From contig CALLYN010000385.1 in assembly GCA_937858455.1 (NCBI GenBank), positions 1 to 7,761 of the forward strand: a stretch of 7,761 nt of DNA, given 5' to 3'. Both the position numbers and the translations under genes were made by a program. Shown piece after piece: positions 1-5,644 of the stretch (positions are counted from its first letter, which is position 1; each line of letters opens with the position of its first letter). The DNA is from an uncultured Kouleothrix sp. (GTDB lineage: Bacteria; Chloroflexota; Chloroflexia; Chloroflexales; Roseiflexaceae). The notes beneath the pieces are model-generated. The model was not told the DNA's origin and ran no database searches. It saw nothing but the letters and a program-made list of their open reading frames with translations.

Positions 1-241
1 CGATCGCGTAGATCGGCACAATATGCGGGTGCTCGAGCGCGGCGGCGCTGCGGGCCTCGTGCTGAAAGCGCTGCAGGTAGCTGGCGTCGCGCGAAAGCTC
101 GGGCGGCAGGATCTTCAGCGCGACAATGCGCTGCAGGTCGGTCTGGCGGGCTTTGTACACGGTGGCCATCCCGCCGCGCCCCAGCTCCGAGATGATCTCG
201 AACGCTCCGAGGGTTTGTCCGATCAGCTGCGATTCGGTCAT
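1..241 (-). CDS. Ser/Thr protein kinase, PknB-like (N-terminal 80 residues; runs off left edge)
   Basis: This is the N-terminal lobe of a eukaryotic-type (Hanks) Ser/Thr kinase, which transfers the ATP gamma-phosphate to Ser/Thr of target proteins. Seen on the minus strand from the ATG at 241-239: residues 12-18 (GAFEIIS) lead into the glycine-rich ATP loop at 21-28 (GRGGMATV). The ATP-anchoring lysine is K43 in ALKIL, and the helix-C glutamate is probably E62 in FQHEA. Residues 71-80 (HPHIVPIYAI) match the usual H-P-n-I-V-p-l-y stretch, and the frame is open to the window edge. The start is supported by an AGGTGA ribosome binding site (complement of 247-252) five bases upstream. Catalytic loop, activation segment and any C-terminal sensor domain are outside the window. 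The putative MITE at 267-433 sits immediately upstream and may have changed this gene's promoter. The family assignment is secure; the substrate is unknown. Confidence 0.95.
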   Translation of the reverse strand, partial: MTESQLIGQTLGAFEIISELGRGGMATVYKARQTDLQRIVALKILPPELSRDASYLQRFQHEARSAAALEHPHIVPIYAI

Positions 242-266
242 GAGCTTCACCTGATGCGCTGAATGA

Positions 267-433
267 CACGAGTTACGCGGTCGCCTGCTCTATCGGCTTG
301 TTCTGCCTGCGGCAGCATGGTACTTCGCTTTCGTTTGTGCTGAGATGTTGGCGCAAAGCGCCAACATCTCAGCACCATCCATGAAAAAGTACCGCTCTGC
401 CGAAGGCAAAAAACGCGCACCGCGTAAGCCCTG
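267..433. mobile_element. Palindromic MITE-like element with terminal inverted repeats and 7-bp target duplication
   Basis: The ends 267-281 and 419-433 are inverted repeats matching at 12 of 15 positions, including nine consecutive bases (TTACGCGGT at 273-281, its complement at 419-427). The element is flanked flush on both sides by the 7-bp direct repeat TGAATGA (260-266 and 434-440), as expected of a target-site duplication. Inside are long inverted arms (301-354 and 358-411). The spacers between ends and arms differ (19 nt left, 7 nt right). No coding sequence fits, so it would be non-autonomous and need a transposase from elsewhere. I cannot assign it to an IS family. Removing it and one repeat copy would place the sequence from 441 onward next to the kinase leader. 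Inferred from structure alone; additional genomic copies would be the proof. Confidence 0.7.
301..411. repeat. 111-bp ungapped inverted repeat with an 18-bp perfect core hairpin
   Basis: Arms 301-354 and 358-411 pair without gaps at about 41 of 54 positions around the 3-nt loop AAA (355-357). The inner 18 bp (337-354 with 358-375) pair perfectly. Each outer arm also holds its own small palindrome: CTGCC-tgc-GGCAG at 303-315 and TGCC-gaa-GGCA at 398-408. The DNA or its transcript can therefore fold either as one long hairpin or as a three-hairpin cloverleaf. Neither side has a run of T, so it is not a canonical intrinsic terminator, although a stem this stable could stall or process a transcript arriving from the minus-strand gene at 597-935. 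It forms the body of the MITE-like element at 267-433. Confidence 0.85.
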
Positions 434-440
434 TGAATGA

Positions 441-596
441 TTGCTAAACTATGGCCACGAGGTTAGGACGCGCCGCAAGACGGCGTGGTTCCGCACCGCG
501 CATGAAATAAACGTTGCTCAGCGCATTGTATCGCAGATCGTTGCTGCCAGTGGCCGCGAAATACGGGCGGAAGCGGGCTAAAGCGCGCAGCGCGGG
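441..596. other. Intergenic stretch downstream of the 112-aa gene, with an open frame past its stop
   Basis: Together with the MITE-like element, this makes up the gene-free interval 242-596. On the minus strand, immediately after the TAG at 597-599, the same frame continues for 50 sense codons (596 to 447) before a second TAG at 444-446. The virtual peptide has ordinary composition (for example YFAATGSNDLRYNALSNVYF). Third-position G+C is about 60 percent, lower than in the clear genes here, so coding status is doubtful. An 8-bp direct repeat (GCGGGCTA at 573-580 and 592-599) overlaps the first stop codon. A weak GC hairpin followed by TTT on the minus strand (about 581-596) might serve as a poor terminator. 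Confidence 0.4.
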
Positions 597-935
597 CTAT
601 GGTTCGTCGGCGGGGGTGGAGCCGGAGCGCATGATCTCGTAGCTGATGAACAGCATGCTGCTGCCAAGCAGGATCAGCAGCGCATAGCCGGCGAATGGCC
701 GGATGATGCCGGCGGCCTCGCTCCAGAAGGGCTGGCTCTGCGGCACGGTGGCCGTGGTGGCTGGCCAGGTATCGGACTGCGCCACTGTGGAGGCGGCGAT
801 GGCCGGCCGGGGTGGCGTGGCCTGGCCTTCGGTGTAGCGCCATTGCAGCAGGTAGAGCCCGCAGCATACCAGAATCAGCAGCTGGCTGACGAAAAACACG
901 GTCGTATTGCGCCAGATCGGGGCGTGAGTGTGCAT
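597..935 (-). CDS. Hypothetical membrane protein with two transmembrane segments (112 aa)
   Basis: I do not recognise a family. Residues 11-31 (rich in V, F, L, I, with CC at 24-25) and about 78-101 (ending LLGSSMLFISYEIM) are clear hydrophobic spans. Between them is a polar, Pro/Ala/Thr/Ser-rich linker of about 45 residues. The protein is likely a hairpin in the cytoplasmic membrane, with the linker outside if positive-inside holds (R9 before helix 1, R103 after helix 2). The ATG at 935 is chosen because a strong AGGAGG ribosome binding site (complement of 941-946) lies five bases upstream. A weak -10-like TACACT lies at the complement of 969-974. It is divergent from the subtilase-like gene, with a shared upstream region, and too far from the kinase (over 350 bp, MITE between) to be a tight operon. 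The frame stays open for 50 codons beyond the stop. Confidence 0.75.
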   Translation of the reverse strand: MHTHAPIWRNTTVFFVSQLLILVCCGLYLLQWRYTEGQATPPRPAIAASTVAQSDTWPATTATVPQSQPFWSEAAGIIRPFAGYALLILLGSSMLFISYEIMRSGSTPADEP

Positions 936-1161
936 GCCGGCCTCCTCTTCAGCACAGCCTACGCGGCTAGTGTAGCAAAAGGGCTACGCCAGCCGAATGA
1001 TGCAAAGCTGAAAAGCAGGTGGTATGCGCCAACGCGGCGTGCGCGTTGTACCAATTTCGGTCTGCGGTACCTGCGCAGAAAAATGAAAATTTTGTTAATT
1101 TGTAGGAAGCGATGGGGCGGATCAGAGCGGGCCGCGTGGCGCAAATATAAAAAAAACGTCA

Positions 1162-1190
1162 TCTTACTACTTGCACGCGTATGGTATCAT
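1162..1190 (+). promoter_or_regulatory. Extended -10 promoter for the subtilase-like gene
   Basis: TGGTATCAT at 1182-1190 fits the extended -10 form TGnTATnnT. The -35 region is weak (TCTTAC at 1162-1167 with a 17-bp spacer), as is usual for extended -10 promoters. AT-rich tracts lie immediately upstream. Predicted transcription start is about 1197, giving a leader of roughly 200 nt before the ATG at 1395. The octamer TATGGTAT here is repeated exactly at the promoter in front of the DUF3054 gene. Confidence 0.5.
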
Positions 1191-1323
1191 AAAAGCCGTC
1201 AAGCCATGCCCGCATAAAACAAATATCTTCCCAGCCGCAATCGCACTTCGATCGCATCTGGCTATCGATGAGCGGTTGAGGCTGCTTTTTGCACGGTTGC
1301 GCATCGGCTGGGCAATCAGGCCG

Positions 1324-1372
1324 GGCGTGGCCGGAGCTTGCATCCGAAATGGCCGAACCACCCTGCCACGCC
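1324..1372 (+). other. Possible leader stem just upstream of the subtilase-like gene's ribosome binding site
   Basis: GGCGTGGC (1324-1331) and GCCACGCC (1365-1372) are perfectly complementary over 8 bp. They would close a 33-nt loop ending about 10 nt before the AGAGAG ribosome binding site (1383-1388). The unusually long leader and this stem leave room for post-transcriptional control. I do not recognise a riboswitch class, and in G+C-rich DNA an 8-bp stem can occur by chance. Confidence 0.25.
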
Positions 1373-1394
1373 GCACGGGTTTAGAGAGAACGTT

Positions 1395-4300
1395 ATGCGA
1401 CGACGGATTACGCTTCTGATTACGTGTTTAAGCGTCGCGCTTGTGGCTGCCATATCGCCGCTGGCCCTGTTTGCCGAGCCAACGCCCCCGCCCGAAAGCT
1501 ATACCGAACCAGCCGGGCTGCGCATGCCGCCTGGCCTTGCGCGCGCGTCGAGTGTCGTGTCGGTGATGCTCGAGCTCGACGAAGCGGCGCTCCCGCCTAC
1601 CAGCGACCCTGCGCGTAGCCAGCGCGTCGCGGCCGCCCAACAGCAGCTGCTGGTGCAGCTGGCCGGGCTTGGCGCACAGGTGATGTTTCAAACCCGGCTG
1701 GTGCTGCCTGGCGTCGCGGTAACCATCCCGGCTGACCGGCTGAGCGCCCTGGAGGCCCTGCCCGGCGTGAAGGCGCGAGTGATTCCGCCAAAATCGTCGG
1801 CGGCGCCGGCTGCGCTTGGGCCAGATGCGCCGGCGATCGCCGGAGCGATCGCAGGAGCCACCGGCGCGGGCGTGCGGGTCGGCCTGATCGACCGTGGGAT
1901 CGACTATACCCACGCCGATTTTGGCGGGCCTGGCACCGCTGCGGCCTATACGGCCAACAATCCCACCCTGATCGAGCCGGGCAGCTTCCCCACCGCAAAG
2001 GTGAGCGGCGGCTATGATTTTGCCGGCGACGCCTACGATGCCAGCAGCAGCGCCAGCGCAACCCCCAGCCCCGACGCCGACCCGCTTGAATGCAAGGCCG
2101 CGCCAGGTTTGAGCGCGCAGCCGCTGTACATGGGCCAGGGCACGCACGCCGCCGGCATGCTGGCCGGGTTTGGCGTCACCACCAGCGGCGCGACGTACTA
2201 TGGGCCGTATACGCCTGCGCCCGATCCGCAGCTGATGAGCGTCAGCCCGGGCATCGCGCCCGAGGCCCAGCTGTATGCGCTCAAGGTGTTCGGCTGCTCT
2301 GGAACCACAACGCTGCTGATGGCTGCGCTCGAGCGCGCGCTCGACCCGAATGGCGACGGCAACCCCGCCGACCATCTCGATGTCGCGGTGATCATGCTCG
2401 GCACGCCCTTCGGCAGCCCCGACGACCCCGACGCGCTGGCGATTGATAATGCGGTGCGCGCCGGTATGGTGGTGGTGGTAGCCGCCGGCGATACGCTCAA
2501 TACGTTCTATGCGGTCAACTCGCCGGCCAGCGCGCGCCTGGCGATCGCCGCCGGCGCCACCGACAACGGCGCTGGCGCGCTGGCTACCTCGTCGCGCGGG
2601 CCGGCGGTCGGCAACGCCGTGCTGAAGCCCGATATCGTCGCGCCTGGCGCGGCAATATCGTCGGCGGCGGTCGGCAGCGGCACTGGCGCGGTGGCGATGT
2701 CGGGCACGGTAGTGGCAGCGGCCCAGGTGGGCGGGGCGGCCGCGCTGCTGCGCCAGATGCACGCCGACTGGGCGCCTACGCAGATCAAGGCCGCGCTGCT
2801 GAGCAGCGCCACGCCGGGCAATCTGCCGCCCTCGCTGGCGGGCGCGGGCCGGCTCAACCTGAGCGGCCTTGGCACCTTGAGCATGCTGGCCTCGGGCAGC
2901 GATGGCGGCGGCTTGGTCTATGGCGCGCCCTGGGCGGCGGCCGGTGCTAGCGCGACGCGCACGCTTACCCTTGAAAATATGAGCGCCAGCGACCAGCTGG
3001 TGACACTGAGCGCCACAGCCGTTGCGACCGAGACGGGCGTGACCGTGCAGGTGCCCTCTGGCCAGCTGCGCGTCCCGGCGCACGGCAGCGCGCAGGCGAC
3101 AATCGGGCTGGCGATCGATCCGCAGCGGCTCGACTTTTCGCCCGACCCGGCCACCGCCACGCAGCAGAACGGCCGCGCGCGCCACTACCTGGCCGAGCAG
3201 AGCGGCTATATCCAGGTGATCGGCGACCGTGGCGTGAATGGCGTGCGCGTGCGGCCGGCCCACGGCGCGCATTTCGACAGCGTCGATTTCTACCTCGACG
3301 ACACCCTGCTCGACGGCAGCATCGACTCGCGTGAGGTGCAGGATTACATCACCGCCACCGCCGGGCTGCATCTTGTGAAGATCCGGCGCGTCGGCTCGTC
3401 GCCAAACTCGCGGCCGATCTTCAGCGCGCCGGTTGAGCTGCAGGACGGGCACGACTATACGCTCATCCTGGTGGGCCGGCCTGGCGCGCTCGGCGAGGTG
3501 ACCGTCGACGAAACAGTGGCCTCGCCACCACCAGCCGGCCAGTCACTCATTCACTACGTCAATGCCAACCGCACCGAGCCAACTTGGAATATCGGCCCGC
3601 TCGACGTGTACCTCGACGGCGTGCTCCAGGTCGCGGCGCTGGCAGTTGGCCAGACCTCGGGGTATACGCCGATCGCCCCTGGGACGCATACCGTAGCGTT
3701 TTACCAGGCTGGCGCAAACCCGGCCGGGCCGGCGCATACGCGCAAAACGTTCACGATTGGCGCCGGCGAGGCGGTGCTGGCGGGCACTGGCCGCCACAAC
3801 GACAACGACAACAACCTTAACGATTTCGAGCAGCGCGCCTTTGTCGGCCACAGCGCGCTGCGTATTGGCAATGCGCTGCTAGCGAGCGTGCCCTACGCGG
3901 TGTTCCCGACGGTCGCCGCGAGTAGCCACGCCGATAGCACCCTGCTGGTCGCTCCCGGCGCTGGCGCATTTACGCTGGCGCTGCACAACAGCGGCGCGCG
4001 CAACACTGGCCTGGTGAGCACGCCCGGCGCGCCTGGCACGCCCAAGACGCCGCTCGCTAGCGCGTTTGAGCTTGCGGCGGTAAGCCCGGCGATGCCCACG
4101 CTCGACCCAACGCTGCGGCCGGCCGACGTGCAGTACGTCGGCGTGACCAATAGCTACTCAATCACCCATAACCTCGACCAGTTTACGTATATCTACTTCG
4201 GCCTCAGCGCCTACGCGCCCTGGTCTACGCCTAACCAGGTTGAGTACCAGGTGTGGATCGACTCGAATCACGACGGGCGCGACGATTATGTGCTGGTGAA

Positions 4301-4925
4301 TGGTAATCACGGCGAGCTGACCGGCGGCGCGGCCAGCGATGTGTTCATCAATGTGCTGTACCCGCTCAAAGCCGACGGCATCACGCCGATCGCGACCGAC
4401 CAGTTCATCTTCTGGGGGTCGTTCGCCGCGCCGATCCAGTCGAGCATCGACCTGGCGCCGTTCAATAGCGCGGTGCTATTCCTGCGGGCGAAGGCTTCGG
4501 ATCTGGCCCTGCCGCTGGACCCAGCCCGCCCGACCGGGCCGAAGGGGCCGACGCCGTCGAGCTTCTGCTACCACGTCGAGACGCGTGCGCGCGCGCTGAG
4601 CAATTTCCAGCAGCAGATCGACCGCGTGCCCGACGCCACGGCGGCGCCGCAGGCGGAGTGCGGCGGCCGCGCCGGCGTGCTGCTCTACGACATCACCAAC
4701 CCCGCGATTGCGCCGATCAACACCAGCAACTTCATCTTCAGCGCGCCGATTGCGCCGCGCCCGATTTTCCTCGACACCGACGGCGGCGCGATCACCGGCC
4801 TGGCCCGCAGCGATGTGCTGGCCGCGCGCGGCGGCGCCAAGCTGCTGATCTTGCATCACCATAACGCGCCTTACCCCCAGGCTGAGCTTGTCGATGTGCG
4901 CCCGCTCGCGCTGGGATCGCCATAG
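1395..4925 (+). CDS. Secreted pseudo-subtilase (S8 fold lacking catalytic His/Ser) with Fn3-like and DUF4397 modules (1176 aa)
   Basis: The start at 1395 gives a clear signal peptide (RRR at 2-4, hydrophobic 5-26, likely cleavage after A27) and has AGAGAG upstream; an earlier in-frame ATG at 1338 would bury it. Order: I9-like propeptide about 52-132; S8 fold about 160-500; Fn3-like region about 507-612; two DUF4397-like modules, about 615-696 and 718-800; uncharacterised C-terminal region 800-1176 with a calcium-loop-like DSNHDGRDD at 956-964. S8 landmarks are intact (LIDRGIDYTHADF with D166, KPDIVAPG, GGAAALL), but the catalytic residues are not. The His motif HGTHVAG reads QGTHAAG (Q248), the Ser motif GTSMAAPHVAG reads GTVVAAAQVGG (V439), and the oxyanion Asn in AAGN is Asp (D366). 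Only the Asp remains. The frame is long and uninterrupted, so this is not ordinary decay. It is probably an exported binding or scaffold protein. Its own promoter and terminator suggest a single-gene transcript. Fold certain; loss of activity very likely; role unknown. Confidence 0.93.
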   Translation: MRRRITLLITCLSVALVAAISPLALFAEPTPPPESYTEPAGLRMPPGLARASSVVSVMLELDEAALPPTSDPARSQRVAAAQQQLLVQLAGLGAQVMFQTRLVLPGVAVTIPADRLSALEALPGVKARVIPPKSSAAPAALGPDAPAIAGAIAGATGAGVRVGLIDRGIDYTHADFGGPGTAAAYTANNPTLIEPGSFPTAKVSGGYDFAGDAYDASSSASATPSPDADPLECKAAPGLSAQPLYMGQGTHAAGMLAGFGVTTSGATYYGPYTPAPDPQLMSVSPGIAPEAQLYALKVFGCSGTTTLLMAALERALDPNGDGNPADHLDVAVIMLGTPFGSPDDPDALAIDNAVRAGMVVVVAAGDTLNTFYAVNSPASARLAIAAGATDNGAGALATSSRGPAVGNAVLKPDIVAPGAAISSAAVGSGTGAVAMSGTVVAAAQVGGAAALLRQMHADWAPTQIKAALLSSATPGNLPPSLAGAGRLNLSGLGTLSMLASGSDGGGLVYGAPWAAAGASATRTLTLENMSASDQLVTLSATAVATETGVTVQVPSGQLRVPAHGSAQATIGLAIDPQRLDFSPDPATATQQNGRARHYLAEQSGYIQVIGDRGVNGVRVRPAHGAHFDSVDFYLDDTLLDGSIDSREVQDYITATAGLHLVKIRRVGSSPNSRPIFSAPVELQDGHDYTLILVGRPGALGEVTVDETVASPPPAGQSLIHYVNANRTEPTWNIGPLDVYLDGVLQVAALAVGQTSGYTPIAPGTHTVAFYQAGANPAGPAHTRKTFTIGAGEAVLAGTGRHNDNDNNLNDFEQRAFVGHSALRIGNALLASVPYAVFPTVAASSHADSTLLVAPGAGAFTLALHNSGARNTGLVSTPGAPGTPKTPLASAFELAAVSPAMPTLDPTLRPADVQYVGVTNSYSITHNLDQFTYIYFGLSAYAPWSTPNQVEYQVWIDSNHDGRDDYVLVNGNHGELTGGAASDVFINVLYPLKADGITPIATDQFIFWGSFAAPIQSSIDLAPFNSAVLFLRAKASDLALPLDPARPTGPKGPTPSSFCYHVETRARALSNFQQQIDRVPDATAAPQAECGGRAGVLLYDITNPAIAPINTSNFIFSAPIAPRPIFLDTDGGAITGLARSDVLAARGGAKLLILHHHNAPYPQAELVDVRPLALGSP

Positions 4926-4956
4926 GCGCTTTCTGCAAGGTTCACACCGCGGAAGA

Positions 4957-5002
4957 CGAACGACCAACGGCGACCATGCTCGCGCTTGGTCGTTCGCTAT
5001 TT
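4957..5002 (+). terminator. Terminator-like hairpin after the subtilase-like gene
   Basis: CGAACGACCAA (4957-4967) and TTGGTCGTTCG (4986-4996) form a perfect 11-bp stem. A further 4 bp (4970-4973 with 4980-4983) form beyond a 2x2 internal loop, with a 6-nt apical loop. It begins 31 nt after the TAG stop and is followed by CTATTTC, a weak U-tract. Position and strength suit a transcription terminator for the gene 1395-4925. The imperfect U-tract leaves open a role as an mRNA 3' stabiliser. Confidence 0.6.
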
Positions 5003-5007
5003 CGACT

Positions 5008-5054
5008 CCCCTCCCTTTCTCTCGCACGCGGGAGAGCGGGCAGGTGGGCGAGGG
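5008..5054. repeat. Degenerate copy of a CTCTCC/GGAGAG palindromic intergenic repeat
   Basis: The sequence runs CCCCTCCC, then CTCTC (5019-5023), a short GC loop, GAGAG (5032-5036), then G-rich GGGCAGGTGGGCGAGGG. This order of pyrimidine-rich arm, small hairpin and G-rich arm is what I recall of a widespread dispersed intergenic palindrome in G+C-rich bacteria. Here the stem carries a mismatch (G5024 against G5031), so the copy looks worn. The match is from memory of the pattern, not from a search. Confidence 0.45.
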
Positions 5055-5068
5055 CTTTGCCGCAACCC

Positions 5069-5097
5069 GTATAGCTACGCCGCGCATATGGTATACT
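5069..5097 (+). promoter_or_regulatory. Extended -10 promoter for the DUF3054 gene
   Basis: TGGTATACT at 5089-5097 is a good extended -10 element (TGnTATACT, five of six matches to TATAAT). No good -35 lies 17 bp upstream (GTATAG at 5069-5074), as is common for this promoter type. Predicted start is about 5104, about 93 nt before the ATG at 5197. It shares the octamer TATGGTAT with the promoter at 1180-1190. Confidence 0.55.
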
Positions 5098-5118
5098 CCT
5101 TGCTGCCATACGCCGCAC

Positions 5119-5150
5119 CAGTGCCGTGCGCGCCCGCTGTGCCGGCACTG
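5119..5150 (+). other. Leader hairpin ahead of the DUF3054 gene
   Basis: CAGTGCCG (5119-5126) and CGGCACTG (5143-5150) form a perfect 8-bp stem with a 16-nt loop, inside the predicted leader between the promoter and the ribosome binding site (5183-5188). There is no U-tract after it, so it is more likely an mRNA structure or protein site than a terminator. No known riboswitch is recognised. Confidence 0.35.
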
Positions 5151-5196
5151 CAACCAGGCGAAGCCGTACATAATGCTGCCGAGAGGAGCAAACCGA

Positions 5197-5631
5197 ATGG
5201 CGCTGACAGATCGCTCCCAATCCGCCGCCGGAACAGGCGGCCTGCGCCGGAATGTAGCCCTGGCGCTTGGCGACTTTCTGGCCTTCAATATCGTCACGAC
5301 GATTGGGCTGATGAACCACGGCGAGCTGACCGGGCTCGACCGCGTAGTTGAGATTGTGATCATCGCCGCACCCTTTGCGGCCGGCTGGTTCGTAGTCTCG
5401 CCGGTGATGGGCACGTTCAAGCCCGCGATCGTGAGCCAGCCCAGGCAGATACTGCCGCGCACCGCGCTGGCCTGGCTGCTGGCGCTGCCGATCGGGCTGC
5501 TGCTCTGGTCGATCGTACGCCAGCGAACCGTGCAGCCGTCGTTCGCCGTCGTCACGTTTATTACCAACCTGGTAGTGCTGCTCGGCTGGCGTGGCGCATT
5601 TGCCTGGCTGGCGAGCCGCGGCCGGCGCTAG
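5197..5631 (+). CDS. DUF3054 family integral membrane protein (144 aa)
   Basis: A small four-helix membrane protein of unknown biochemical function; 144 aa is close to what I recall as usual for DUF3054. Hydrophobic spans are about 19-39, 49-70, 86-107 and 114-136. Family-type landmarks: GDFLAF with a following NHGEL (25-44) in helix 1 and its loop, APFAAGW (58-64) in helix 2, SFAVVTF (115-121) and GWRGAFAW (130-137) in helix 4. The ATG at 5197 is supported by GAGGAG (5183-5188) eight bases upstream. It has its own extended -10 promoter and a leader hairpin. The Crp/Fnr gene follows after 61 nt on the same strand, so partial co-transcription through the GC hairpin at 5645-5667 is plausible. 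The family call is from motif memory; the cellular role is unknown in general. Confidence 0.88.
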   Translation: MALTDRSQSAAGTGGLRRNVALALGDFLAFNIVTTIGLMNHGELTGLDRVVEIVIIAAPFAAGWFVVSPVMGTFKPAIVSQPRQILPRTALAWLLALPIGLLLWSIVRQRTVQPSFAVVTFITNLVVLLGWRGAFAWLASRGRR

Positions 5632-5644
5632 CGTACGCCGCCAG

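Larger units (their letters stand above)
936..1394. other. Divergent intergenic region with AT-rich island
   Basis: This 459-bp region separates the minus-strand membrane protein from the plus-strand subtilase-like gene. It contains an AT-rich island unusual for this G+C-rich DNA: 1077-1101, with an AAAATTTT palindrome, and an A-tract at about 1148-1156. Such tracts often act as upstream promoter (UP) elements or curved DNA. A small inverted repeat (GTAGC-6 nt-GCTAC at 973-988) lies near the weak minus-strand -10. No convincing gene was seen; short open frames on both strands here lack ribosome binding sites and family resemblance. Confidence 0.6.

Noticed and set aside
337..375. 18-bp perfect hairpin as an intrinsic terminator
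   Set aside because: No T-run on either strand; it fits better as the core of the palindromic element with terminal repeats and target duplication.
463..867. 134-codon minus-strand frame overlapping the 112-aa membrane protein
   Set aside because: Rich in Arg, His and Pro with no membrane segments or ribosome binding site; the overlapping frame at 597-935 has a strong AGGAGG and two helices.
1338..1394. Upstream in-frame ATG (1338) as the subtilase-like start
   Set aside because: It would put 19 polar residues before a textbook signal peptide; ATG 1395 has its own purine-rich site (AGAGAG) at good spacing.
1428..3452. 674-codon open frame on the minus strand opposite the subtilase-like gene
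   Set aside because: Arg/Ala/His-rich composition typical of the antisense of a G+C-rich gene; no family motifs, while the plus strand shows signal peptide, propeptide and S8 motifs in order.
1395..4925. Subtilase-like gene as a decayed pseudogene
   Set aside because: The frame is intact over 1176 codons, and scaffold motifs, signal peptide and downstream modules are all kept; only active-site residues are altered.
4476..5567. 363-codon minus-strand open frame
   Set aside because: Crosses the subtilase-like 3' end, terminator hairpin, promoter and DUF3054; it has no recognisable domain and contains repeat-derived sequence.
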